Below, in pieces: positions 1 through 26,872 of a stretch of 64,000 nucleotides of DNA. This DNA comes from Bradyrhizobium sp. AZCC 1719. Lineage in GTDB: Bacteria; Pseudomonadota; Alphaproteobacteria; Rhizobiales; Xanthobacteraceae. The stretch lies in assembly GCF_036924525.1 (NCBI RefSeq), contig NZ_JAZHRU010000001.1, forward strand, positions 1 to 64,000. The letters are read 5' to 3'. Position 1 is the stretch's first letter, and every line of letters starts with the position of its first letter. The translations under genes and the position numbers were made by a program. The notes under the pieces were generated by a model that searched no databases, was not told the origin of the DNA, and worked only from the letters and a program-made list of their open reading frames with translations.

Positions 1-6128
<6,128 letters not shown>

Positions 6129-6143
6129 GATCGGAGCCGACCG

Positions 6144-18696
<12,553 letters not shown>

Positions 18697-18700
<4 letters not shown>

Positions 18701-20166
18701 ACCTGCAAAACCCGCCATCGCGCGTGCGCCGGCACCACGCCCCCGCCGATCCCAGCAGCACCACCCATGAGGCGCCGGTCCCGCCGGCGTCAACCCGGGG
18801 GCCGGCATCCCCGCCGCAACTTCATCAATTCGACGAAAAGCAGTTGTGGCGGGCAATGGCGTGGTTCGTCGTGCCGCAGACGGCAAATGCCGTGCTTCAA
18901 TTGTTCTCCGGCACCATCACGGCGATTTATTTCGGGCAGCTTCTCGGCCCATGGGCACTGGCCGTCGCCTCGGTGTTCTTTCCGATCTTCCTTCTGCTGG
19001 TCTCGTTTTTGATCGGCGTCATCACCGGCGGCATCGTTCTCGTCGGTCGCGCCTATGGCGCCGGCGATACGCAGCAGATCAAGAGTGTGACCGGAACCAC
19101 CCTGTGCGTCTGCGCCTTGGTCAGCATTGCCATCGCGGCAGTCGGCTATCGCTTCACTCCGGAACTGCTGGCCGTGATGGCAACGCCGCCGGATATTCTA
19201 TCGCCTGCCGTTGCTTACGCGCGCGTGACGTTCGTCTCGTTGCCGATCATGACATTGTTTTTCGCCTACACCTATCTTCTGCGCGGCACCGGCGATGCGC
19301 GGACGCCGTTCCTGGCGACGGCCTTGTGCATCGCCATCAGCCTGCTACTGACGCCGGCCCTGATCGAAGGCTGGTCCGGACTGCCGAAGCTTGCGGTGAC
19401 GAGCGCCCCGTGCGCCAATCTCGTAGCCTGCACGATATCGCTTCCGGCCCTCATGGCCTATCTTGCGGTCCGGCGACACCCGATGGCGTTCGACCGGGAG
19501 CTGTTGCGCCGAGTTCGGATCGACCCGGCGATCGCCCGATCGTTCCTGGCCATCGGCGTTCCCGCCGGTGTCCAGATGGCGATGGCTTCGCTGTCCGAAG
19601 TGGCAGTGGTCTTTCTCGTTAACGCTTTCGGATCGAGCGCGACCGCCGCTTACGGGGCCGTCAACCAGGTGGTCGGATATCTGCTGGCGCCGATGCAGGG
19701 TGTAGCGCTTGCCGCCACGGCGTTTGCGGCGCAGGCCGTTGGCGCGCGGCGAGCCGACCGGCTCGGAGCGATCACGCGGATTGCGACGGTGCTGAACGTT
19801 CTGATTGGCGCGCCGGTGGTCTGCGTCATCTGCCTGTTCCCGCAGATTGTCCTTTCGTGGTTCATAACCGATCCCGATACGCTGTCGATCGCCAGCCGCG
19901 CCTTACGGATCGCGCTCTGGAGCTATCTGTTGTTCGGAATCGGCAACGTCCTCGCCGGCGTCATGCGAGCGACCGGCGTGGTAGTGTGGCCAGCGGGCAT
20001 TACGATTGCCGCAATCTGGCTGGTCCAATTGCCCATCGCGTACCTGGTCTCCCGCTGGATCGGGCTGGACGGCATCTGGATCGGCTACCCGGCCGGCTTC
20101 ATCGCCGCGCTGCTTGCTCAAGTGATCTACTATGGTTTGGTTTGGCGGCATCGGCCCCACCAATGA
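18697..20166 (+). CDS. MATE family efflux transporter
   Basis: A 489-residue integral membrane protein of the multidrug and toxic compound extrusion (NorM/DinF-like) family. After a ~45-residue Pro/Ala-rich cytoplasmic lead come about twelve hydrophobic segments in two halves, with family-typical stretches such as GAVNQVVGYLLAP and the loop YLLRGTGDARTPF. The start is GTG and overlaps the NRPS stop (GTGA), so translation is coupled and the most likely cargo is the peptide product. MATE pumps use an H+ or Na+ gradient; the cargo here is inferred from context. A convergent gene begins about 120 bp downstream, and I see no clear terminator in that gap. Confidence 0.92.
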
Positions 20167-20285
20167 GCGTACAATGTTTCGCAACAGCGTTCGTGCGCCA
20201 AATGCAAAAAGGGACCCGTGGTTCTCTTCGCAGTCGGCAAGCGCGCAGCCGCTCCGAATTTCTCGACCGTCCGGCAATCTACAGG

Positions 20286-21263
20286 CTAGGAACTCGTCTT
20301 CGCCCTCCTGGCAGCAACCTGCTGGAGCGCCCAGCGAGAGTTCTTTCTGACCTCGGGATCCGGATCGTTTGCGACAAGAACGAGAAACGGTTCCGCAGCT
20401 GGATCGGCAATCTCCCCCAGCGCTGCCGCCGCCTCCTTCCGCAGATTTGCCTGCTCGTGCGTGATGCACTTGCCGATCGGGCGAACCGCCTGGTCTACCT
20501 TCATCTTGCCGAGACTTCTGATTGCCTTGAGCCGCACCTGCCAGAAATCGTCCGTCAACGCGGCGATCAATTGATCCGCCGCAACGAAGCCATTGACGTT
20601 AAGACCCAGCGTCTCCGCCGCCATTTCGCGGACCATCCAGTCATCATCCCCAAGCGTCCGCGTGATCGATTCGGCTGCAGGCTTCATCTGGGAAAACGCC
20701 AGCGCGCTGACCGCCGCCCGCCTGACATGGGCATCGGGATCCCCAGTGGATGCGGTGAGCGCGGGTATGGATTCCTCAAGCTTTAAAAAGCCGATGACGC
20801 CGATCGCCTGTACGCGTACCGCAGCATCGCTGTCCCGGAGCGCTTCCAGCGCCGGCTTGAGCGTGTCCTTGCGCCGCAATTCCTTCAGCGCACGGAGCGC
20901 GCCCATGCGGACAAAGGCGTGCGCGTGCTTGACCAAGGGGAGTATGGCATCGGCGCATGCTGAGTCCTTCAGTTCAGCCATGCTATCGGCCGCAGCGGAC
21001 GCGACCGCCTGCTCCGGATCGACCAACAGTTTCGCCAAGGCCGCTGCCGACTGCGGGCCGTCGAACTCTCCGAGCGCCATCGCCACCTGTTGACGCACCC
21101 CGGCGTCCGGATCGGCGACCATGCTGCTCAGAAGCCCGACGGCCGCGGGATCGCCGGAATGGCCCAGTGCGATGATTGCGACGCGGCGCTCGCCAGGATC
21201 GGCAGCTCCGAGCCGTTCATCGGCGTCTTCGAGATCGTCGTAGGATTCGAAAGGGCCCGACAT
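20286..21263 (-). CDS. HEAT-repeat protein of the AprBA-like cluster
   Basis: A 325-residue soluble protein made of about nine HEAT / PBS-lyase-type repeats, for example DPDAGVRQQVAMALGEF, DAAVRVQAIGVIGFL, DPDAHVRRAAVSALAF and DPDPEVRKNSRWALQQV. Such solenoids act as scaffolds or as lyase-like folds; no catalytic motif is visible. I chose the start at MSGPFESYDD because GAGGTAATC precedes it. A longer frame would run back into the ferredoxin gene. It lies 2 bp downstream of that gene, so it should be co-translated. It may tether the ferredoxin and flavoprotein, which is inference. Confidence 0.8.
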   Translation of the reverse strand: MSGPFESYDDLEDADERLGAADPGERRVAIIALGHSGDPAAVGLLSSMVADPDAGVRQQVAMALGEFDGPQSAAALAKLLVDPEQAVASAAADSMAELKDSACADAILPLVKHAHAFVRMGALRALKELRRKDTLKPALEALRDSDAAVRVQAIGVIGFLKLEESIPALTASTGDPDAHVRRAAVSALAFSQMKPAAESITRTLGDDDWMVREMAAETLGLNVNGFVAADQLIAALTDDFWQVRLKAIRSLGKMKVDQAVRPIGKCITHEQANLRKEAAAALGEIADPAAEPFLVLVANDPDPEVRKNSRWALQQVAARRAKTSS

Positions 21264-21265
21264 GA

Positions 21266-21499
21266 TTACCTCAGAAGGTACGGAATGTTGACAGTAACGG
21301 CACCGGTCGGGCAGTCGGCTTCGCACGGCATGCAGTACCAGCACTCGTCATACGCCATGTAGGCCTTTCCGGTCATGTCGCTGATGCGAAGCACGTCGAG
21401 CGGACAAACATCGACGCAGACCGTGCATCCCTTGTCCGCGATACACTTGGCGTCGTCCACAACGACCGGCACGGAGGTCTGATAACTGGCGAGAGGCAT
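21266..21499 (-). CDS. 2[4Fe-4S] ferredoxin, AprB-like electron carrier
   Basis: A 77-residue protein with two cysteine clusters: Cys19, 25, 28, 32 (CIADKGCTVCVDVCP) and Cys53, 56, 59, 63 (CWYCMPCEADCP). The spacing is that of 2[4Fe-4S] ferredoxins and resembles the Fe-S half of adenylylsulfate-reductase-type enzymes. Start MPLASYQTS follows an AGGAGACTTAG ribosome site. It sits between the large flavoprotein (33 bp upstream) and the HEAT protein, so it probably carries electrons to or from the flavoprotein. Cytoplasmic, as no signal peptide is present. Confidence 0.88.
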   Translation of the reverse strand: MPLASYQTSVPVVVDDAKCIADKGCTVCVDVCPLDVLRISDMTGKAYMAYDECWYCMPCEADCPTGAVTVNIPYLLR

Positions 21500-21532
21500 T
21501 GCTAAGTCTCCTGGTGCTTCGTTGCAGGGCGG

Positions 21533-23275
21533 TTATGCGCTGGCGCGGATGCGTTGCTTGTCGTACAGACCTTTCTCTTCGTCGGCGATCGGGACGACGT
21601 AAGGCTCTACATCCCGCTTCTCACTGGTCATCCTGCCGTTCCTCTTGCTGAGAAGCGTGTGGCAAAACCAGTTCGCGTTGTCCTTCTCCGGAAAATCGGT
21701 GCGGAGGTGATAGAGGCCCCAGCGGCTTTCCTCGCGGTAGAGCGAGGCGTGAGCTGCCATGTCGGCGCAATCGAGTATCGACTGGGCCTCAAGCGCGCGA
21801 AGCAGTTCGTGCGAGTTGCGCGCGATCATTCGCTGCTCCATATCCTCGCGAACCTCCGCCAGCCGACGCTGGCCGAGCTGGAACTTGCGCGTGACCTTCG
21901 GCGGCTGCAGGTAATCGTTGACCAGGCGGCGGGCCTTGTACTCGATCTGGTTCGGCGGGATGCCGTCTTCCCGCCTTGTCGGGGCCATCACCCGGTCGCG
22001 CTCTTTGGCCACGTCGGCCGCATCGAACGCTGCGAAGTCGTGATTGTCCGCGAACTCCATCGCGTCGATGCCCGCAACCGAACCGTTGGTAAAAGCGCCA
22101 AGCATGTAGTTGTGAGGCACGCTGGCCATATCGCCGGCGGCGTAAAGACCTGGCACGGTCGTGCGCGCAAAATCATCAACGAACACACCGGATGCGCTGT
22201 GTCCCGAACAGAAACCGATCTCGGAGATGTGCATCTCGATCGATTCGGTCCGATAGTCGGTACCCCGTCCCTTCTGGAACAGCCCGCGCGTCGGTCGCTC
22301 TACCTTGTGCAGCGTGGACTCGATCTCCTCGATGGTCTTCTCGTGAAGATGCGAGAGCTGAAGAAATACCGGTCCCTTGCCCGACAGCAATTCGTTGTAG
22401 AACTCGAGCATCATCTGGCCCGACCAGTAATCGCATTCGATGAAGCGCGATCCTTCGTTGTTGGCCGTGAACGCGCCGAAGGGACCGGCGACGTAGGCGC
22501 AGGCCGGTCCGTTGTAATCCTTGATCAGCGGATTGATCTGGAAACATTCGAGGTTCGCGAGCGCAGCGCCGGCATGATAGGCCATCGCATAGCCATCGCC
22601 TGAATTGGCGGCGTTTTCATAGGTACCGAACATATAGCCCGACGTGGGAAGGCCAAGGCGACCGGCGGCGCCCATGCAGAGGATGACAGCCTTGGCCTTG
22701 ATCACCAGGATCTCGGCGGTGCGCGTATTGACGCTGATGGCGCCCGCGACGCGTCCGTCGTGCGACGTCAGCAGACGGGTCGCCATGTAGCGGTTCGAGA
22801 TCAAGATCCGCGCCCGCCGGAGCTGGCGGTAAAGGGCCTTCTTGACCGTCTCACCGTTCGGCATCGGCAGGACATAGGTGCCGATATGGTGCACCTTCTT
22901 GACGGCGTAATCGCCGTTCTCGTTCTTCAGAAAGCGGATGCCGAAACTGTCGAGCTCCTCGATGATCTTGTAGCAATTCTGCGCGTATTTGTAGACGGCC
23001 TTCTGATCGACAATGCCGTCATTCGCGATGGTTATTTCCTTGGTGTATTGCTCCGGCGTCGCGTAGCCGGGAATGACGGCGTTGTTCAACCCGTCCATCC
23101 CCATCGAGATCGCGCCCGACCGCTTGACGTTCGCCTTTTCGAGTAGAACGACATTCGCCTTGGGGTTCTTCAGTTTCGCCTTGAGCGCCGCCATCGGTCC
23201 GGCCGTACCGCCGCCGATAACGAGCACATCGCAGGAAACTTCCGAATGCCCGTCGACGATCTCATCCATTGCCAT
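21533..23275 (-). CDS. AprA/FrdA-like FAD-dependent oxidoreductase subunit
   Basis: A ~580-residue flavoprotein of the succinate dehydrogenase / fumarate reductase / adenylylsulfate reductase alpha superfamily. The N-terminus has the dinucleotide motif VLVIGGGTAGPMAALKAK, the middle has a capping-domain region, a second FAD motif (PGLYAAGDMAS) follows, and the C-terminus is the helical flavoprotein tail (HASLYREESRWGLYHLRTDFP). I chose the start M-AMDEIVDG because AGGAG stands six bases before it; the frame itself stays open 58 codons further up without a ribosome site. It is followed by an AprB-like ferredoxin, as in AprBA pairs. The substrate is unknown: sulfite/APS is one candidate, and other organic acids are possible. 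Confidence 0.85.
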   Translation of the reverse strand: MAMDEIVDGHSEVSCDVLVIGGGTAGPMAALKAKLKNPKANVVLLEKANVKRSGAISMGMDGLNNAVIPGYATPEQYTKEITIANDGIVDQKAVYKYAQNCYKIIEELDSFGIRFLKNENGDYAVKKVHHIGTYVLPMPNGETVKKALYRQLRRARILISNRYMATRLLTSHDGRVAGAISVNTRTAEILVIKAKAVILCMGAAGRLGLPTSGYMFGTYENAANSGDGYAMAYHAGAALANLECFQINPLIKDYNGPACAYVAGPFGAFTANNEGSRFIECDYWSGQMMLEFYNELLSGKGPVFLQLSHLHEKTIEEIESTLHKVERPTRGLFQKGRGTDYRTESIEMHISEIGFCSGHSASGVFVDDFARTTVPGLYAAGDMASVPHNYMLGAFTNGSVAGIDAMEFADNHDFAAFDAADVAKERDRVMAPTRREDGIPPNQIEYKARRLVNDYLQPPKVTRKFQLGQRRLAEVREDMEQRMIARNSHELLRALEAQSILDCADMAAHASLYREESRWGLYHLRTDFPEKDNANWFCHTLLSKRNGRMTSEKRDVEPYVVPIADEEKGLYDKQRIRASA

Positions 23276-23344
23276 CATTCGCTCCTGGTTCGGCGTGTTC
23301 GCCGTCTTGGCGCTAGATTTTGTCCGGCTGGTCCTTCGGCGATA

Positions 23345-23356
23345 GCAATTAGTTGT
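23345..23356 (-). promoter_or_regulatory. Candidate operator, RMAACTAATY motif site 1
   Basis: Read toward the flavoprotein gene this is ACAACTAATTGC, 69 bp before the chosen ATG. It is nearly the same as sites at 24321, 25461 and 26779. Confidence 0.5.
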
Positions 23357-23438
23357 CGCCGGAGAGAGAAACTCAATGTTTGAGCCTTCTGCCGAAATCG
23401 AAGTCAGATCTTGAACAACAATGAGGCAGCCGTAACCG

Positions 23439-24212
23439 TTATCGCTCAACGAAAGCCTTCTCGATCACGAAGTGCCCGGGCTCGCTGTGATTGCCTTCGA
23501 CAAAACCGCGCGCCGCGAACATCACGCGGAGCTCCTCCAGCATGCCCGGGCTGCCGCACAACATGACCCGGTCGGTCTCCCGATCGAGCGCAGGAAGTCC
23601 GACGTCGTTGAACATCTGACCCGACTCGATCAGGTCGGTAATGCGGCCACGGTTACGAAACGGCTCGCGGGTCACGGTCGGATAGTAGATCAGCTTGCCG
23701 GCGAGCAGCGGACCGAACAACTCGTCCTCTCGAAGCCTTTCCACCAGGCGCTCGCCATAAGCCAATTCGGAAACCTGGCGGCAGCCATGGGCGAGAATGA
23801 TCGTCTCGTAGGACTCGTAGATGTCGGGATCCTTGATGAGGCTGGCGAACGGCGCGATACCGGTTCCGGTCGAAAGCAGTAGCAGCCGCCTTCCCGGAGT
23901 GAGGTTTCCGGTGACAAGCGTGCCGGTGGCCTTGCGACCGACGAGAATGATGTCACCCTCCTTGATCTTCTGCAGGCGCGAGGTCAGAGGTCCATCGCTG
24001 ACCTTGATGCTGAAGAATTCGAGAGCGTCCTCATGGTTGGCGCTCGCCATGCTGTAGGCACGGACAAGCGGACGTCCTTCGACCTCGAGGCCGATCATGG
24101 CAAATTGCCCATTTTGAAAACGAAAGCCCGGATCGCGCGTGGCTGTGAAGCTGAACAGGGAATCGGTCCAGTGTTTCACTGAAAGAACCGTTTCCTTCTG
24201 GTAAGCGCTCAT
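23439..24212 (-). CDS. fpr: Ferredoxin--NADP(+) reductase
   Basis: A 257-residue FAD/NADP-binding reductase of the bacterial FprA type. Visible are the FAD motif RAYSMAS (~57-63), the pyrophosphate loop LLLLSTGTGIAPFASLI and the C-terminal MLCGSPGMLEELR. The last residues (HFVIEKAFVER) match the family end. Start MSAYQKET follows GGAGGAAGCACG. The reaction is electron exchange between NADPH and ferredoxin, here most likely the neighbouring 2[4Fe-4S] protein. It has its own upstream region with a copy of the shared motif and is separated from the flavoprotein gene by ~160 bp. Confidence 0.9.
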   Translation of the reverse strand: MSAYQKETVLSVKHWTDSLFSFTATRDPGFRFQNGQFAMIGLEVEGRPLVRAYSMASANHEDALEFFSIKVSDGPLTSRLQKIKEGDIILVGRKATGTLVTGNLTPGRRLLLLSTGTGIAPFASLIKDPDIYESYETIILAHGCRQVSELAYGERLVERLREDELFGPLLAGKLIYYPTVTREPFRNRGRITDLIESGQMFNDVGLPALDRETDRVMLCGSPGMLEELRVMFAARGFVEGNHSEPGHFVIEKAFVER

Positions 24213-24320
24213 CGTGCTTCCTCCGTCGATCGTTCGATCGTCAAAAATGCGCATGTCAACGCGACGACGGAACGTTGGGTGAGAAGCAAAAATCTCGCAA
24301 CGACGGAGTTCAGTTCTTGG

Positions 24321-24332
24321 TCGATTAGTTTC
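24321..24332 (-). promoter_or_regulatory. Candidate operator, RMAACTAATY motif site 4
   Basis: Read toward the ferredoxin-NADP reductase gene this is GAAACTAATCGA, 108 bp before its ATG. It overlaps an exact inverted repeat ATTAG-TTT-CTAAT at 24324-24336. Confidence 0.45.
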
Positions 24333-24351
24333 TAATTTTTCGCGGACTTCA

Positions 24352-25366
24352 TCAAAACGAATGATACTTGACGTAAATCAACGACAACCCGATCAAGATC
24401 GCGGAAAGAATCAACAGGAGCATGATTGGCTTCAGGCCGAAGGCACGGATGCTTCTCCAGGGTAATGTCAATCCGATTGCCGCCATCGACATGACGAGAC
24501 AGAAGCGCGAGAGCGGCGTGGTCACCTGAGACAGCTCGCGCGGGACAAACCCCGAGGCATTGAGCAACGCAGCCAAGACAAAACCGACCAAAAAAGCCGG
24601 CGGCAACGGCGACGACGGCTTTTGCGAAGCACCCCCTACCGGACGCGATAAAGGATACAGCGATGCAGACTGGTGCCAGCAACGCCACGCGCAGAAGCTT
24701 TGCCACAGTGGCCATTTCGCCGGTCTCCGGATTGACGCTGTAGCCAGCAGCAACCGCGTGAGCCACCTCGTGAATACTTCCACCGAGAAAAATACCGCCT
24801 GCTGCCGAGTCGAGGCCGGCCATGTGAACCAGGAGCGGATACAGGATCATCGCCGCGGACGATATGATGCTGACGACGCCAATGGTGCAGGCGACATCTC
24901 TGTTAGCCGAGTCGTTGCGCATGACGACACAGGCAACGGCGGCGGCTGCCGACGCGCCGCAAATGGCGACGGAAGCTGCGGCGACCAGCGACAACTCCCT
25001 GGTAATTCCGAGCATCGGCCCCGCGAACCAGCCTACCGCCAGAACGATTGCCACGTTAATCGCGAGCGCAACGACGTCGGCCACGTTCAGAATCTGCAGG
25101 GTCGCGAGCGAAATCTGAAATCCAAGCAGCGCGACACCGATGCGGATCACGTGCCTGGCAGCGAACGAAATGCCAGTTTGAAACAGTGACGGAGGCGACC
25201 AAATCGCGGCGAGGACGAGACCGAAGATCAAGCCCCAGACAACAGCAGAACCTGCCAACAGCGCCGTCCAAGTCGCTGCGCAGGCGATCAGCGCGCAGAG
25301 GGCAATACCCGGAAGATCCCTCCAAAGCCAGTTCGGTTCGCTCAACCCTCCCGATTGATGCAACAT
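24352..25366 (-). pseudogene. YeiH/UPF0324-type putative sulfate exporter, frameshifted
   Basis: An ~337-codon membrane protein of the YeiH family (ten or so hydrophobic helices; family motifs GVALLGFQISL, AICGASAAAAVACV, GGSIHEVAHAVAAG). Start MLHQSGGL at 25366. The first frame loses family similarity after SFIASGRG. The expected C-terminus (PPAFLVGFVLAALLNASGF... through LIYVKYHSF) continues in another frame that stops at 24352. The break sits at the five-base C run 24632-24636. A one-base indel there restores one full-length protein, so this is either a recent pseudogene or a homopolymer sequencing error. The family is annotated as sulfate or sulfite export, which would suit sulfur-compound turnover by the neighbouring enzymes. 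Confidence 0.85.
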
Positions 25367-25460
25367 GATTCGCTTGCCCCGCGATGTTTGCGAAGCCGTG
25401 TTCGCGATACCGAGGCGGGACAAGCAAGTAATTTCCAGAACCGGCATTCGGCGCACGTCG

Positions 25461-25472
25461 GCAATTAGTTGC
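25461..25472. promoter_or_regulatory. Candidate operator, RMAACTAATY motif site 2 (divergent promoter)
   Basis: GCAATTAGTTGC on + (GCAACTAATTGC on -) lies between the divergent yeiH-like (94 bp from ATG) and DUF971 (50 bp from ATG) genes. The outer GCAA/TTGC bases form a dyad here. Confidence 0.5.
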
Positions 25473-25522
25473 TATCCAAGCGAGCTGTCGGACGGTAGCC
25501 CTTGCTAAGGAAGGACTTCCCA

Positions 25523-25828
25523 ATGTCGATGACACCACCGATTGCCACGGAGTCACCGACTTGCGAGGTGAGCGCCGATCTCGCCTCGCTATCAATGGTC
25601 GAAACCGACGGATCGCGCGTTACGCTTGCGGCGGAGAAGCTACGGCTATTCTGCAAATGTGCACATTGCACCCGCGCCCGCTTCGACGAACGCTTCCCGG
25701 ATCGGTTCCCCGGGATCGCCATCGTGGAGGTCTCCGACCTAGGCTACGGCCTGAACATTTCGTTCTCGGACGGGCATAACAGAGGAATTTATCCCAAAAG
25801 CTATTTGGCAGGTTTGGCCGAACATTGA
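25523..25828 (+). CDS. DUF971 / GBBH-like N-terminal domain protein
   Basis: A 101-residue single-domain protein with the DUF971 signature: LRLFCKCAHCTRARFDERFPDRFPG... followed by GYGLNISFSDGHNRGIYP. The CxCxxC-like cysteines (CKCAHC) suggest metal or Fe-S contact; in other proteins the domain precedes gamma-butyrobetaine hydroxylase or is linked to Fe-S cluster proteins. The start ATG at 25523 is preceded by AAGGAAGG at proper spacing. It is transcribed toward the Crp/Fnr gene, 100 bp away, and away from the yeiH-like gene. A role in Fe-S maturation of the ferredoxin or flavoprotein would fit; this is inference. Confidence 0.8.
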   Translation: MSMTPPIATESPTCEVSADLASLSMVETDGSRVTLAAEKLRLFCKCAHCTRARFDERFPDRFPGIAIVEVSDLGYGLNISFSDGHNRGIYPKSYLAGLAEH

Positions 25829-25929
25829 TTCCGTTCGGCTTTTCGACCGCGTCATCGATGGCGAAAAGATCAATCTGGCACGAAGATTGCTGCTTTTTAG
25901 ATCAGTTCTAGATGGTCTGGAGATCGGCA

Positions 25930-26709
25930 ATGTTGCTGCAGGCTGGAAATGTGGTGCGCGGAAGCTCGCCTTCGGCCACGGCGGCGGCCACGAAATCAAT
26001 ATCCCTGCTTCTCACGGAGAACCACCAATTGATCGGCGGCCCGCCGTCGCTGATGGACAAGTTGACGATACGCGAGCGCAACATCGTCCTGAAACAGGGG
26101 CGCCGAAAGGTCCTCAGTCGGGGGCAGACCCTATTCAGTCAGGGCGCCAAACATGACGGCATTTTCCTGATCGAAAGCGGCCGCATTCGCGTCTTCTATT
26201 CCTCGCCTCTCGGACGCGAGATCACCCTCGCCTATTGGCACGCCGGCAATTTCGTGGGCGGGCCGGAGGTCTTCGACAGCGGCATTCATCAGTGGTCCGG
26301 CGTCGCCTCCAGCAACTGCAGCGTCGTGCAGCTTCCCGGCAAGGAACTGCGGACGCTCGCCACTGAAATTCCCAATCTTGCGATCGGGCTGATCGAGGGC
26401 CTCGCGTTCAAGGGCAAATGCTATTCGGCGCTGGCGCAGATGCTGGGAACGCGCTCGATTACACAGCGGCTGGCGCATCTTCTGTTGCACCTGATGGATC
26501 TATACGGCGTCGAGGATCCCGACGGCGTGGTCATCGCCGCGGCTTTTACCCATGCCGACCTGGCGCACATGGTGGGCGCGACTCGACAATGGGTGACAAT
26601 CAGCCTCAAGCGAATGCAGCAGAAGCGGATTGTGCTGACTAAGCGGTCGCAGATCGTCGTCTGCCTGCCGAATGTTCTGGAAGAAATGCGTGGTCAGGCG
26701 TCGGATTGA
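25930..26709 (+). CDS. Crp/Fnr-family transcriptional regulator
   Basis: A 259-residue regulator: cNMP-binding-like beta barrel (about residues 45-150, with LSRGQTLFSQGAKHDGIFLIESGRIRVFY) followed by a Crp-type winged helix (~185-245; HADLAHMVGATRQWVTISLKRMQQK). No N-terminal cysteine cluster of the FNR type is present, so it probably does not sense O2 through [4Fe-4S]. The recognition helix ATRQWVTISLKRM differs from the FNR/FixK type, so its operator need not be TTGAT-N4-ATCAA. Start at 25930 is chosen for GGAG at seven bases. It sits among four transcription units sharing RMAACTAATY, so it is the obvious candidate to bind it. Confidence 0.88.
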   Translation: MLLQAGNVVRGSSPSATAAATKSISLLLTENHQLIGGPPSLMDKLTIRERNIVLKQGRRKVLSRGQTLFSQGAKHDGIFLIESGRIRVFYSSPLGREITLAYWHAGNFVGGPEVFDSGIHQWSGVASSNCSVVQLPGKELRTLATEIPNLAIGLIEGLAFKGKCYSALAQMLGTRSITQRLAHLLLHLMDLYGVEDPDGVVIAAAFTHADLAHMVGATRQWVTISLKRMQQKRIVLTKRSQIVVCLPNVLEEMRGQASD

Positions 26710-26778
26710 GTCTGGATGCACACGTAAGCGGCTTTGCACAGCAAAACTGCCCAACGAGTATGCAGCTGACCTTTAACG

Positions 26779-26790
26779 GCAACTAATCTA
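26779..26790 (+). promoter_or_regulatory. Candidate operator, RMAACTAATY motif site 3
   Basis: GCAACTAATCTA, 82 bp before the chosen ATG of the ABC binding-protein gene and in the same orientation toward the gene as sites 1, 2 (toward yeiH) and 4. Confidence 0.5.
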
Positions 26791-26872
26791 CTCCGATGAC
26801 CAGTCCGCATTTGCAGGGAACGTTACCCCAACCAATCATGGTTGCAGCGCTTCCAACCGAATGAGGATGAAC

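Noticed and set aside
25841..25870. CTTTTCG...CGAAAAG inverted repeat after the DUF971 gene as a terminator
   Set aside because: The loop is about 16 bases and no T tract follows, so I do not call it.
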